64,000 bases of DNA. It comes from Streptococcus chenjunshii (GTDB lineage: Bacteria; Bacillota; Bacilli; Lactobacillales; Streptococcaceae). A program made the translations under genes and the position numbers. The stretch is taken from contig NZ_CP031733.1 in the NCBI RefSeq assembly GCF_003086355.1, forward strand, positions 1,364,001 through 1,428,000. The letters run 5' to 3'. This document shows, one piece after another, positions 1 to 8,873 of the stretch. Position 1 is the stretch's first letter. The number at the start of each line of letters is the position of its first letter. The notes under the pieces were generated by a model. It did no database searches and was not told the origin of the DNA. It was given only the letters and a program-made list of their open reading frames with translations.

Positions 1-195
1 TAATGCTGTTTCAAGTTCACAGCACAGATTGAGAAAGTCGGCTTGATCTATTTTTCCCCAAGGTGCGGTTTCGTACAGCGATGAACACTTAGTGATCCGT
101 GTACCCTGCAGAGAGTTGAGCAACGACACCGCCTGATTAAGATAAGCTTTTCGTTCGCCCACATTGCTGCCTAAGCTTAAATAAACAACAGTCAT
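1..195 (-). CDS. folK: FolK, 6-hydroxymethyl-7,8-dihydropterin pyrophosphokinase (partial, N-terminal 65 residues)
   Basis: Too short for a simple ORF scan, but reading the minus strand from the ATG at 195 gives 65 codons open to the window edge. It begins with the HPPK signature: SLGSNVGER near residues 6-14, then YETAPWG and DQADFLN further on. HPPK transfers pyrophosphate from ATP to hydroxymethyl-dihydropterin, feeding FolP. Its ATG overlaps the folB stop in an ATGA arrangement, which implies translational coupling. The C-terminal part lies outside the window. Family assignment is confident. Confidence 0.9.
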   Translation of the reverse strand, partial: MTVVYLSLGSNVGERKAYLNQAVSLLNSLQGTRITKCSSLYETAPWGKIDQADFLNLCCELETAL

Positions 196-554
196 GGCCG
201 GCTCCGTTCCAACTCAATCCCTACAGCAGTATAATGACCGTTGATGGGAGGATTTTCCTTATTAATGGTGAGTTTTACAGCCTGTACTGCTGCAAACTGC
301 TGTAAAATATCAGCAATAATAACCCCGCCAAGCTTCTCAAGAAGACGGTATTTTTCCTCTTCCACATGTTTTTTAATGCAGTCAAAAACCATACCGTAAT
401 GTACCGTATCTTCCAATCGGTCTGTTTGAGACGCTCTTCCCAAATCAAGAGACAGCGTACAGTCAACGACAAAAATCTGCCCTAACTTTTGTTCTTCGGC
501 AAAAGCTCCATGATAGCCGTAAAAACGGCAGCCCTGTAAATATATTTTATCCAT
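192..554 (-). CDS. folB: FolB, dihydroneopterin aldolase
   Basis: 120 residues, the usual size for the family. It converts dihydroneopterin to hydroxymethyl-dihydropterin and glycolaldehyde in cytosolic folate synthesis. Recognisable features are the GCRFYGYHG start of the tunnelling fold, VDCTLSLDL, the DTVHYG segment and the C-terminal KENPPI. The frame is open further upstream to a TTG at 575, but the ATG at 554 follows an AAAGGA ribosome binding site and gives the normal N-terminus, so it is preferred. It lies 147 bases after folP and its stop overlaps folK. Confidence 0.93.
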   Translation of the reverse strand: MDKIYLQGCRFYGYHGAFAEEQKLGQIFVVDCTLSLDLGRASQTDRLEDTVHYGMVFDCIKKHVEEEKYRLLEKLGGVIIADILQQFAAVQAVKLTINKENPPINGHYTAVGIELERSRP

Positions 555-701
555 AATCCTTTTTTTAAAAACCAAATAATTTAGGGAAACTGCAGCAACC
601 TGCCGCCCAAGATGTTACAGTTTAAAACAGCAATAATGGTTGAGACCGTTCTAAGACAAAAATCGCTCACCAAGCGGGCAGTAACAGTACAACAGTCCAG
701 C

Positions 702-1526
702 TCAGCTTTCTCTATTGTGAATCCCAAAAGACAAACGGCTGATGGCCGTAACGATATCGCGATTAGCCTCTACATTGTGGACTCGCACCATGCGGCAGCC
801 TTTTTGTATGGCCCAGGCTGAAAGACCAGCTGTTGCTGCATCCCGTTCAAAAGGCTGTGTATGACCGCCTAAAAGATGATCAACCAGCCGCTTGCGGGAA
901 ACCCCAAAAAGTACCGGATAACCAAGCTGACAAACTTGATCCAAACCTCTCAACAGTTCAAGGTTCTGTTCAGCATTTTTGGCAAAGCCAAAACCGGGGT
1001 CAAGCCAGATATTTTCCCTGAGGACTCCGGCCGCTAAAGCAGCCTGTGCCCGATCAGCCAGAAAACGGCAAACATCTTGTATGATATTATCGTAACTTTC
1101 TTTTTCCTGATTATGCATTAGAATGATAGGAACATTATTCTGAGCAGCCAAAGGCAGCATCTGGCTGTCATAAAGACCGGCCCAGACATCGTTCAAAATA
1201 TCGGCACCGGCTTCCAGAGCAGCTCGGGCTGTCTCGCTTTTGTAGCTGTCAATGCTGACAAGACAGTCAAAATTTTCCTTGACAGCCCTGATAATTGGCA
1301 AAACCCGGCTCATCTCTTCTGCTGCTGTCACAAAATCAGCTCCCGGCCTTGTCGATTCACCGCCGATATCAATAACTGCAGCACCTGCATCCAGCATTTT
1401 CTGCACCTGCTCAAGTGCTGCAGGAATATCTAAATAATCTCCTCCATCAGAAAAAGAATCGGGCGTAACATTTAAAACACCCATAATACAGGCTTCACCT
1501 GCAATTTTATGACAACCGATTTTCAT
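702..1526 (-). CDS. folP: FolP, dihydropteroate synthase
   Basis: 274 residues. It condenses hydroxymethyl-dihydropterin pyrophosphate with p-aminobenzoate and is the sulfonamide target. The two Prosite-type signatures are visible: TPDSFSDGG at residues 21-29 and GGESTRPGA at 55-63, with a late GVSRKR substrate-binding segment. The frame extends to a TTG at 1550, but those extra codons come from the end of an interspersed repeat. The ATG at 1526 follows AAAGGG and is the better start. The repeat therefore ends only a few bases before the ribosome binding site. It sits between folE and folB in a folate cluster. Confidence 0.95.
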   Translation of the reverse strand: MKIGCHKIAGEACIMGVLNVTPDSFSDGGDYLDIPAALEQVQKMLDAGAAVIDIGGESTRPGADFVTAAEEMSRVLPIIRAVKENFDCLVSIDSYKSETARAALEAGADILNDVWAGLYDSQMLPLAAQNNVPIILMHNQEKESYDNIIQDVCRFLADRAQAALAAGVLRENIWLDPGFGFAKNAEQNLELLRGLDQVCQLGYPVLFGVSRKRLVDHLLGGHTQPFERDAATAGLSAWAIQKGCRMVRVHNVEANRDIVTAISRLSFGIHNRES

Positions 1527-1538
1527 CCTAACCCTTTC

Positions 1539-1780
1539 ATCAAGATACAAAGTCCGTTAAAAATCCGTATGAAAATAGGGAATGGCAAGTGATGCCTAAG
1601 CATCACGATGACAGCCATCTTTTTCACTAGGATTTTAGGGCGTGTTCAATTCCAACAAGATACAAAGCCCGTTAAAAATGCAATGGGAAAATAGGAAACT
1701 GACGAAGAAACTTTAGTTTCTAGGAAGTTTTATCTTTTTCCCGCAGCGTTTAGGGCGTGTTCAATTCCAACAAGATACAG
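1539..1780. repeat. Two tandem family A hairpin elements between folE and folP
   Basis: Two adjoining units, about 1539-1653 and 1654-1770, followed by a partial end at 1771-1780. Each begins near AAGATACAAAG(T/C)CCGTT and ends TTTAGGGCGTGTTCAATTCC. Unit 1 has arms aaaatccgtatgaaaa and tttttcactaggatttt with an inner hairpin GTGATGcctaaGCATCAC. Unit 2 carries a different apical hairpin, GAAACTTTAGTTTC. The element end lies directly before the folP ribosome binding site. Related units lie near 8.5, 25.1, 27.0, 50.3 and 63.1 kb. Confidence 0.85.
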
Positions 1781-1943
1781 TTTCTCTTTAAAAAACAACC
1801 CAAGCAGCAGCTGGGCTGCCAACCTCTTTGATATAAAAAAGGTTGCTACAATCTAAAAAGTATTCAAATACTAACTTAATGATGATTAAACCGAGCGCTG
1901 CACGCTCCCGAACCGAATAATTTCAGCTTCGGCTGCGGTTATA

Positions 1944-2504
1944 TTACTGCCGCATCAAAGAAAGGGCTTCCTGCCGTTTTTGGAACTCCTTTTCAAAAAT
2001 ACCTTTTGCTGCTAAAGTCACTGTCTTACTGCCTGGTTTTTTAATACCGCGCATACTCATACACAGATGCTCAGCCTCAACCATAACCAGAACTCCCTGA
2101 GGGTTTAAAGCCTCATCAAGTGCAGAAGCAACTTGTTCTGTCAAACGTTCCTGAAGCTGCGGACGTTTGCTGGCAACTTCTACTGCCCGTGCCAGTTTAC
2201 TTAAACCGGTTATCCGCCCCTGACTGGGCAGATAAGCTACATGAGCGCTCCCATAAAAAGGAATAAGATGGTGTTCGCACATAGAATAGAAAGGAATATC
2301 CTTGACCAAAACGATTTCCTCATGAGCTTCAGTAAAAAAGGCTGTAAATTGCTCTTTAGGTTCTTCATTCAGACCGGCAAACATTTCCTGATACATTTTA
2401 GCAACACGTTTCGGTGTTTCAACCAGCCCTTCACGTTCAGGATCTTCACCTAAGGCCAACAATAGCTGATAAACAGCCTCTTCCGCTTTTTTTTGGTTAA
2501 ACAT
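1944..2504 (-). CDS. folE: FolE, GTP cyclohydrolase I
   Basis: 186 residues. It opens GTP to 7,8-dihydroneopterin triphosphate, the first step of folate synthesis. The zinc ligands are visible as C76 and H79 in CEHH and C148 in EHLC, along with PKRVAKMY near the N-terminus and the MRGI segment. It starts at an ATG after GAGAGA. It lies downstream of folC (148-base gap) and upstream of folP, with two family A repeat units in the folE-folP gap. Bases 1781-1943 otherwise hold no gene. Confidence 0.96.
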   Translation of the reverse strand: MFNQKKAEEAVYQLLLALGEDPEREGLVETPKRVAKMYQEMFAGLNEEPKEQFTAFFTEAHEEIVLVKDIPFYSMCEHHLIPFYGSAHVAYLPSQGRITGLSKLARAVEVASKRPQLQERLTEQVASALDEALNPQGVLVMVEAEHLCMSMRGIKKPGSKTVTLAAKGIFEKEFQKRQEALSLMRQ

Positions 2505-2652
2505 ATTTCTCTCTCGTTTACATTTATTGATAAAACCCTAAAATAATGCTGACAGCTTGACGGTGAAAACAGCCAAACAGCCTTTTCCGCAAAAAAGACG
2601 CTGTGTCAGCAAATCAGACCATTTTAATTTAAGGGTTACATACTATTATAGC

Positions 2653-3909
2653 TTAAATAGCTTTAGTTGACAAAAGGTACTGCCGTACTTGAGAAATAAA
2701 ATAAAGGGAACCTGTAATAAGGTAAAAATCTTCTTTACTTTGCCTTTTAATCTTCTGCATCCACAGCTGCCAGTCTGTAACCCGCTCATACTTATCAGGG
2801 TAATCCTCTAAACTCAAGGCTTTAGGATAATAAAATTGAGTGACCTGCACTGTACCTAACGTCTCAAGCAGCTCCAACATAGCTTCAACGGGTTTATCAC
2901 TGACAGCCGCAAACAAAATGTGAATATTTTGATTCGAAAATGATGTGACAAAATCTCTTAAAACAGTAATACTCTCCCTATTATGCGCTCCATCAAGCAA
3001 GACATTGGGCAAAATAAACTCTGTACGTCCAGGCCATTTTGTCTGTGCCAGCGCTTTTCTAATCAATTCTAAGCTTACTTGAGGATAGCGCTTTTGCAGC
3101 AGCAAAGCAGCGGTGACAGCAAGGCTGGCATTAACCGCCTGATGACGGCCCGGAAGCCCCAAATAAAGATTGTCAAGCTCTACAGAAAGACCGCAATAAG
3201 TAAAAGAATCACCATGCCACACGCTTTGAAAATCCTTACCGGCCTGATAGACCGGACTGTTTGTCAATCCGGCTTTATGATAAAAAACCGCTTGAACATC
3301 AGCACGGTCGGCAGCAAAAATTAAGGGAACATCTGGTTTTAACACACCAACTTTCTGTTCCGCAATTGCTTTATAAGTAGCGCCTAGAATGGACTGATGA
3401 TCCAACCCAATCGATGGACATATTACCGCTAAAGGTTTAAAGACATTAGTAGAGTCATACAGTCCGCCAAGCCCCGCTTCAATAAAAGCAATATCAACAG
3501 GATGCACATGTCCAAAATATTCAAACATTAGCACTGTAATCACTTCAAATTCTGTGGCAGCCTCCAAATCGGTCTCCAAAGGCAGGCGTTCAACAATCGG
3601 TTTAACATTTTCAACCAGATTCACAAAGTCTTCTTTCGCTATCATCTGTCCATTCAGACTGATGCGTTCACGAAAATCAATAATATAGGGGGAGGTAAAA
3701 GTTCCCACCTCATAGCCGGACAAACTAAAAATATGCTGCAGATAACTGACAGTAGATCCTTTCCCATTAGTCCCAACGACATGCACTGCTGCTAACTTAT
3801 TTTGAGGATTGCCCAGTTCGTTCAAAATCCAAGCCATCCGCTCTAAGCCTGGCTTAATTCCAAATTTCAGCTTAGACTGTACCCAATTTAAAGCCTCGAT
3901 ATACTGCAT
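2653..3909 (-). CDS. folC: FolC, folylpolyglutamate/dihydrofolate synthase
   Basis: 418 residues, Mur-ligase-like. It adds glutamate to dihydropteroate and folates using ATP. The P-loop GTNGKGST is at residues 46-53, after the family-typical opening YIEALNWVQSKLKFGIKPG. Later GAHN and SDKPVEAM segments fit the C-terminal domain. A longer frame begins at TTG 3918, but the ATG at 3909 sits after GGTTGGGA and gives the expected N-terminus. It is probably the first gene of the folate cluster. Confidence 0.95.
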   Translation of the reverse strand: MQYIEALNWVQSKLKFGIKPGLERMAWILNELGNPQNKLAAVHVVGTNGKGSTVSYLQHIFSLSGYEVGTFTSPYIIDFRERISLNGQMIAKEDFVNLVENVKPIVERLPLETDLEAATEFEVITVLMFEYFGHVHPVDIAFIEAGLGGLYDSTNVFKPLAVICPSIGLDHQSILGATYKAIAEQKVGVLKPDVPLIFAADRADVQAVFYHKAGLTNSPVYQAGKDFQSVWHGDSFTYCGLSVELDNLYLGLPGRHQAVNASLAVTAALLLQKRYPQVSLELIRKALAQTKWPGRTEFILPNVLLDGAHNRESITVLRDFVTSFSNQNIHILFAAVSDKPVEAMLELLETLGTVQVTQFYYPKALSLEDYPDKYERVTDWQLWMQKIKRQSKEDFYLITGSLYFISQVRQYLLSTKAI

Positions 3910-3940
3910 TATTCCCAACCTTTTATTTTTTTCAAATTAC

Positions 3941-3949
3941 AGTATAGCA
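3941..3949 (-). promoter_or_regulatory. Probable extended -10 promoter of folC
   Basis: On the minus strand TGCTATACT provides a TG-extended -10 hexamer about 30 bases upstream of the folC ATG. No good -35 was seen, as is usual for extended -10 promoters. Inferred from sequence only. Confidence 0.45.
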
Positions 3950-4071
3950 TAAAAATAGATAAAGAAAAAAACTGAGAATCACAGGTTCCCAATTTTTTAT
4001 ATGATTTGATTATATTTATCCTGTATTGCAGACTTATACCATACTCTGTTCATTTCCAAACAGGAAAAGAG

Positions 4072-4944
4072 CTAGTCCTTTTCGGCCAAAACGCCTTGTC
4101 TGTCAACCTGTAAAACAGAAATCTCGCCGGCAAATCCCAAAGACTGTAATCCAGAGTACAAAGCAGCCTCTTTTTCTTTAGGAATTAGCAGCATGACTGT
4201 AGGCCCCGCACCTGACAAATAGGTAGCATAAGCACCCTCTGTCTGGCCTAAATGTTTAATAGCTTCAAATTCTTTGACCAGAGGCTGGCGAAAGCGCTCA
4301 TGAAATAGATCAGACTCAATGGCCTTCCCTGCTTTGACCAAGTCGCCAGTCAAAAGACCGGCAAGTGCAAGGTTGGCAACAGAACTTGCCGTAACAGCTT
4401 CCTTATAAGACATTTCCTGAGGAAGAACATGACGGCTGTCGCTGGTTTTTAATTCATAATCAGGAATGAAAGCGATAAACGAACAGTTCTCTGGAAAATC
4501 CGCAGCAATACTGCTGACTGCCTGATCAAAACAGCTGGAAATAACAAGATTGCCAAAAATAGCCGGAGCTACATTATCAGGGTGGCCCTCAATTGCGGTG
4601 GCTATCTCAAGTTTCTCATCAGCAGTCAGATGCAGCCCGGCTAACTGATTTGCCAGCTCAATACCAGCAACAATTGCTGAACTTGATGATCCCAAACCTC
4701 GGGCTAAAGGGATATCAGAATGCATCTTTAAACGCTGCGGCGGCAGGTCACTTTTAACTTTCAGAGCTGCCTTAACCAGCAGATTGCTTTCATCAGCTGG
4801 AACAGATGCCCCTAAATCATGGATAACTTCCCAAGCAGGAGCTTCTCCTAAAACGTCAATCGACAAATACTTTGAAAGAGCGATACCAACAGAATCAAAC
4901 CCCGGACCCAAATTAGCACTGGTGGCTGGTACAGTAATTTTCAT
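4072..4944 (-). CDS. thrB: ThrB, homoserine kinase
   Basis: 290 residues, GHMP kinase family. It phosphorylates homoserine for threonine synthesis. The GHMP signature GLGSSSSA is at residues 83-90, preceded by the N-terminal [13 protein letters not shown] motif, and a glycine-rich SGAGPT motif 3 lies in the C-terminal half. The ATG is one base after the hom stop, with GGGAG as ribosome binding site inside hom, so the two genes form a coupled pair. The family-size match is good. Confidence 0.96.
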   Translation of the reverse strand: MKITVPATSANLGPGFDSVGIALSKYLSIDVLGEAPAWEVIHDLGASVPADESNLLVKAALKVKSDLPPQRLKMHSDIPLARGLGSSSSAIVAGIELANQLAGLHLTADEKLEIATAIEGHPDNVAPAIFGNLVISSCFDQAVSSIAADFPENCSFIAFIPDYELKTSDSRHVLPQEMSYKEAVTASSVANLALAGLLTGDLVKAGKAIESDLFHERFRQPLVKEFEAIKHLGQTEGAYATYLSGAGPTVMLLIPKEKEAALYSGLQSLGFAGEISVLQVDRQGVLAEKD

Positions 4945-4945
4945 T

Positions 4946-6232
4946 TTATTCTCCCAACACCTTGAAGATATTCAGCACTTCAAAGTCTGTCACTTCTCCA
5001 AGTTTTTCAGTTACATTGGCCAGCTGCGTTTTACTCAGCGAGTGGGTAATGATGACTACACGCGCTGTATCCCCATTGGCCCGTTGCTGCAGCACTTGGC
5101 CAAAAGAGATAGCCTCTGAGTTAAAAATCTGCGCCAGACGAAGCAGCTGTCCCCTCTTATCCGGTGTATTAATGGCAAAGTAATAAGGTGATTTCACATC
5201 AGAAGGATGGGCAGTTTTTGTTTCACGGACAAATTCATTAAAGGATTTGCCAACATTCCCATCATGAAGGCGGCGGGCAATCCTGATAATATCAGCAACA
5301 ACAGAAGTCGCTGTCGGTTTTTGTCCTGCACCCGGTCCATAGTACATAGACTCCCCGATTCCGATAGATTCAACAAAGACGGCATTCATTACGCCATTGA
5401 CACTGGCTAGCGGATGAGCTTTTGGCAAGAAAGTCGGAGAAACCTCAGCCGCAATCCCTGAAGGCGTTTCTTGGACATCGCCGACCAGTTTAATCACATA
5501 GCCTAACTCTTGGGCAACTGCAACATCATCTGGGGTAATTGTTGAAATCCCCTGATGCAGCACCTGATCAAAATCAATCGTCATACCAAACCCAAACTGA
5601 CTGAGAATAACTGCTTTATAGGCGGCATCAATGCCTTCGACATCATTGGTCGGATCACTCTCTGCATAACCCAATTCCTGAGCTTTCGCTAAGGCTGCTT
5701 CATAAGTCCAGCCAGCTTCCACCATTTGGGTCATCATAAAATTAGAAGTCCCGTTGAGAACACCGAGAATGCGAGTGACTTTGTCTGAAGTCAGAGAGTT
5801 TGCCAGAGTCCGCAATATAGGAATACCGCCGGCAACAGCCGCTTCATAATAAAGTGCTGCTCCATGTTCCTCAGCAATAGCCCGCAATTCACTGCCGTGC
5901 ACCGCCAAAAGATCCTTATTTGCTGTTACCACATGCTTACCTGACTGAAGCGCTGCCGTAATAAAGGTTTTTGCTGGCTCAATGCGCCCCATCAGTTCAA
6001 CGACTATTGCAATAGTCGGATCTTCTGTAATCTCAGTAACATCTGTTACAAAGTGATAGTCATTTCCAGCAGCTATCAAGCGGTCTTTTTCTTCGTCATC
6101 TTTAACCAAAACCTTAGCAATCTCAATATCATCTCTCGCTGCTGCAACAATCTTTTCCTCATTTTCTTTCAATAAAAAAGGGATACCGCTGGCAACCGTG
6201 CCAAAACCAAGCAGACCAATCTTAACAGCCAT
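4946..6232 (-). CDS. hom: Hom, homoserine dehydrogenase
   Basis: 428 residues. It reduces aspartate semialdehyde to homoserine, the branch point to threonine and methionine. The dinucleotide-binding loop GFGTVASG is at residues 9-16, followed by TANKDLLA, the catalytic-domain stretch GILNGTSNF-like ([11 protein letters not shown]) and a C-terminal ACT-type regulatory region. The ATG at 6232 follows AAGGAG at 6-base spacing; the in-frame TTG at 6238 abuts the ribosome binding site and is rejected. It is the first gene of hom-thrB and diverges from the deacetylase. Confidence 0.96.
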   Translation of the reverse strand: MAVKIGLLGFGTVASGIPFLLKENEEKIVAAARDDIEIAKVLVKDDEEKDRLIAAGNDYHFVTDVTEITEDPTIAIVVELMGRIEPAKTFITAALQSGKHVVTANKDLLAVHGSELRAIAEEHGAALYYEAAVAGGIPILRTLANSLTSDKVTRILGVLNGTSNFMMTQMVEAGWTYEAALAKAQELGYAESDPTNDVEGIDAAYKAVILSQFGFGMTIDFDQVLHQGISTITPDDVAVAQELGYVIKLVGDVQETPSGIAAEVSPTFLPKAHPLASVNGVMNAVFVESIGIGESMYYGPGAGQKPTATSVVADIIRIARRLHDGNVGKSFNEFVRETKTAHPSDVKSPYYFAINTPDKRGQLLRLAQIFNSEAISFGQVLQQRANGDTARVVIITHSLSKTQLANVTEKLGEVTDFEVLNIFKVLGE

Positions 6233-6411
6233 TTGCAACTCCTTTATTTCTTCATTTTAAACATCATGTTTCATCATTATTTCTGCTAAAACAAATGTTT
6301 TTGTCTATTATAGCAAATTTGCCAGATAATTTACAGCAGAAATCCGGTTTTTTAGCACACCTGTTTTTTACCTGTTTTTTTGCTGAAAAATCACTGACTG
6401 TCTTTTTTACA

Positions 6412-6420
6412 TGATACAAT
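6412..6420 (+). promoter_or_regulatory. Extended -10 promoter of the polysaccharide deacetylase
   Basis: TGATACAAT gives a TG-extended -10 (TACAAT at 6415-6420) about 30 bases before the start codon. Only a poor -35 is visible. Position and orientation fit the divergent gene at 6450. Confidence 0.5.
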
Positions 6421-6449
6421 AGTATAAACAATGTTTTAAGGAGCCGATA

Positions 6450-7370
6450 ATGGGAAAACAGCCGCCGCAAAAAAAGAAACTTTGGACTATTTTCAATATT
6501 ATACTGATTTGTCTTTGCAGCCTCGCTTTGGGGATGCTTCTGCTGACTTTTAAATCAAGTCAGTCCAGCAATATGACGAATAACCAAGACAAAAAGTCCA
6601 GTCACAGACAGTCAAAAAATGAAGCAGAGTCTAAAAAACAGGCTGCCCCTGAAAAAAGTTCAGATATCAGCTGGATTCCTCAGGAAACAGAAATTTCTGT
6701 CCCTATCCTGATGTATCATGCTGTTCATGTTATGGACCCCTCTGAGGCAGCCAGCGCTAATCTGATTGTTGATCCAAGCGTTTTTGAAGAGCATATCAAA
6801 CGTCTGGCTGAAGAAGGGTATTATTTTTTAAGTCCTGAAGAAGCCTATAAAGCACTGACAGAAAACAGCCTGCCCAATAATAACGCCAAAATTGTTTGGC
6901 TGACCTTTGATGATGGCAATGCAGATTTTTATACGGTTGCTTACCCTATTTTAAAAAAATATCAGGCTAAAGCAACCAATAATATCATTACCGACTATGT
7001 TGCCAAAGCATCTCCTGCCAATCTGACATTAGATCAGATGCTGGAAATGAAAGAAAACGGTATGTCTTTTCAGTCCCACACGGTCAGTCATCCCAACCTT
7101 GCTGCCAGCAGCCCAGAAAAACAAGCCTATGAACTGGCTGAAGCCAAAACATATTTAGATCAGACGCTCTCTCAGGATACAATCGCTATAGCCTATCCTT
7201 CAGGGAAATATAATCAGACTACGCTCGATACAGCTAAAAAATCTTACAAACTGGGAATCACAACCAATGAAGGCTTAGCTTCGATCGGTGATGGCTTGCT
7301 TTCACTTGACCGTATCCGTATTCTCCCGACAACTACCCCGGAAAATCTTCTTAGCACAATACAAAATTGA
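6450..7370 (+). CDS. Membrane-anchored polysaccharide (peptidoglycan/GlcNAc) deacetylase, NodB family
   Basis: 306 residues. A short basic cytoplasmic start and one membrane segment (about 11-33) are followed by a Lys/Ser/Gln-rich linker and a NodB-type domain that would lie outside the membrane. The metal-site motifs are present: TFDDG at 152-156 with its paired aspartates, HTVSH with H210 and H214, and a late YPSG. Homologues remove N-acetyl groups from cell-wall glycans and can give lysozyme resistance. The substrate here is not determined. AAGGAG precedes the ATG by 6 bases. It is monocistronic, facing a shared terminator. Confidence 0.85.
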   Translation: MGKQPPQKKKLWTIFNIILICLCSLALGMLLLTFKSSQSSNMTNNQDKKSSHRQSKNEAESKKQAAPEKSSDISWIPQETEISVPILMYHAVHVMDPSEAASANLIVDPSVFEEHIKRLAEEGYYFLSPEEAYKALTENSLPNNNAKIVWLTFDDGNADFYTVAYPILKKYQAKATNNIITDYVAKASPANLTLDQMLEMKENGMSFQSHTVSHPNLAASSPEKQAYELAEAKTYLDQTLSQDTIAIAYPSGKYNQTTLDTAKKSYKLGITTNEGLASIGDGLLSLDRIRILPTTTPENLLSTIQN

Positions 7371-7387
7371 ACTGTTTCGGCTTAATG

Positions 7388-7412
7388 GAACTGAACACGA
7401 CCTAAAATCCTA
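7388..7412. repeat. Remnant end of a family A element
   Basis: GAACTGAACACGACCTAAAA followed by TCCTAG is the reverse complement of the conserved right end of family A units. Only this end remains, just 3' of the deacetylase gene. Confidence 0.6.
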
Positions 7413-7415
7413 GTC

Positions 7416-7457
7416 AAAAAAATGTGCCACTCGCCTGAATGACACATTTTTATTTTT
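7416..7457. terminator. Bidirectional terminator between deacetylase and flavodoxin genes
   Basis: Arms AAAAATGTG and CACATTTTT flank a 16-base loop and are A/T-tailed on both sides. It serves the convergent genes ending at 7370 and 7457 and touches the flavodoxin stop codon. Confidence 0.8.
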
Positions 7458-7927
7458 TACAGCAAAGCATTAGACTGCAGCCAAGATTTGACTGTGGCCG
7501 GGCTAGAAAGAACACGGCCGTTTTTGACAGATGAACCAGCCAGTTCACTCATAACCATTTGCGACTGATTGTAGCCGGAACCTCCGGAAGTTGCAAAGGG
7601 GAGCACCGTTTTCCCCGTCAGAGGTAAATCTTCAAGTACAGATAAAATCAGCTGAGGTGGTGTCCCCCACCAAATCGGATGGCCAATAATGATGGTATCA
7701 TAAGAATCGATATCCGGCAACGAACCTTGATAAGCCGGCCGGATCTGCGGGTCATTTTGCTCCTGATTAGCCCGGCTGCTTGGATTATTCCAATCAAGAT
7801 CTGCGGCACTGTAAGGTATCTCAGGTAAAATCCGGAAAAGGTCTGCCCCAAGTGTAGCAGCCATTTCTTCGGCAACTTTTTTAGTATGATTGGTGTTTGA
7901 AAAATAGAGAATAATTGTTCTCGACAT
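7457..7927 (-). CDS. Flavodoxin-family protein
   Basis: 156 residues. The N-terminal YFSNTNHTKKVAE segment is the FMN-phosphate-binding loop of flavodoxins. A GHPIWWGTPP motif and an ATSGGSG segment place it with the short NAD(P)H-dependent flavodoxin-like proteins (Flavodoxin_4 type). It probably binds FMN and carries electrons or reduces quinones in the cytosol; the partner is unknown. ATG with AAGGAGAG ahead. It is a single gene ending at a shared terminator. Confidence 0.85.
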   Translation of the reverse strand: MSRTIILYFSNTNHTKKVAEEMAATLGADLFRILPEIPYSAADLDWNNPSSRANQEQNDPQIRPAYQGSLPDIDSYDTIIIGHPIWWGTPPQLILSVLEDLPLTGKTVLPFATSGGSGYNQSQMVMSELAGSSVKNGRVLSSPATVKSWLQSNALL

Positions 7928-8226
7928 CGCTAAATCTCTCCTTTCAGCTAATAATAAAACAACCGCATTTTCAGCGCTTCAGCCTGAATCTGGAACAAAA
8001 CTGTCCCAGTTTCGCACCTTTTACGGGAGCAAATTTTGGGGGTGGAAGTCTTTATCTAGACAGGTCTTAATTCCAGATACCCACCTTAAACAGTCCACTG
8101 AACTGTTTAACCATCCCGCAAGTCACAGCCGCTCCTCCTAGCCGACTGTACAGAGGTGAGAGGATCATATGACAACAGCCCGACTCAAAAAATCACAGAG
8201 GGGGTGACCTTGCAGCCTGGGATTTT

Positions 8227-8250
8227 GTCTCAGTCTCAGTCTCAGACTCA
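8227..8250. repeat. Short GTCTCA hexamer microsatellite
   Basis: About four tandem copies of gtctca, the last one imperfect, in the gene-free stretch 7928-8870. No coding or structural role is evident. Confidence 0.6.
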
Positions 8251-8326
8251 ACCTAACTATACTGCTATTTGCGAAAAATTGCAAAAATTGACTGGCTGCA
8301 TAGAGCATTTTCCTCTTATCTAAAAA

Positions 8327-8355
8327 TTGAAATCTTGTTAAAACTGCTGTATAAT
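8327..8355 (+). promoter_or_regulatory. Near-consensus sigma-A promoter far upstream of ltrA
   Basis: TTGAAA at 8327-8332, a 17-base spacer, and TATAAT at 8350-8355. No ORF of note follows until 8874, so the likely product is a leader of about 510 bases reaching the LtrA gene and containing three family A repeat units. A separate small RNA is an alternative. The upstream stretch 7928-8326 holds no gene that I can support. Confidence 0.65.
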
Positions 8356-8469
8356 ACCTTACATCAAATGGATTTTGTCATAAACTGAATGTTATTCAGC
8401 CAACTCGGCCGAATCTGGAATTTGAAGAAAATGGCAGCATATGGTTTGGGTTAAGGGCCTATCCTGCTC

Positions 8470-8855
8470 TCTGACTTACTGCCAGCCGTAGATGTCTGAA
8501 GGCTTTGTCGTCTTTGCAGCCGACCGCACCCTTCTAGTCATCCTGGCAGAGGTGCGCCGACGAAATCATAGATTTCTGGCTTACCGTCTTTTCATACGGA
8601 TTTTTTAACGGCCTTTGTATCTTGGGAATTGAACACGGCCTAAACGCTGTGAGAAAAAGACAGCCCTCCCTAGAGTCTTTAGTGACTCAGCGGTCGGTCT
8701 CCTATTTTCTCTTTGCGTTCTTCACGGCCTTTGTATCTTATGAACTGAACACGGCCTAAACGCTGTGAGAAAAAGACAGCCCTCCCTAGAGTCTTTAGTG
8801 ACTCAGCGGTCGGTCTCCTATTTTCTCTTTGCGTTCTTCACGGCCTTTGTATCTT
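8470..8855. repeat. Three family A elements in the ltrA leader, the last two near-identical in tandem
   Basis: 8470-8625 is the long, degenerate type with a GAAATC-ata-GATTTC hairpin. 8626-8739 and 8740-8855 are almost identical copies of the gaacgc/gagaaaa type. Each starts with GAA(T/C)TGAACACGGCCTAAA and ends CACGGCCTTTGTATCTT. Nested arms AACGC..GAGAAAA..AGAC..GAGTC and their complements can form one long hairpin per unit. The array ends four bases before the GGAGG of the LtrA gene. Confidence 0.88.
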
Positions 8856-8873
8856 ATTGGAGGATGTTGAGTG

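Noticed and set aside
1539-1780. Insertion sequence or MITE with terminal inverted repeats
   Set aside because: Unit ends are mainly direct (ACGGCCT on both sides) with inner arms; no transposase or clear target-site duplication was seen, although mobilisation in the past cannot be excluded.
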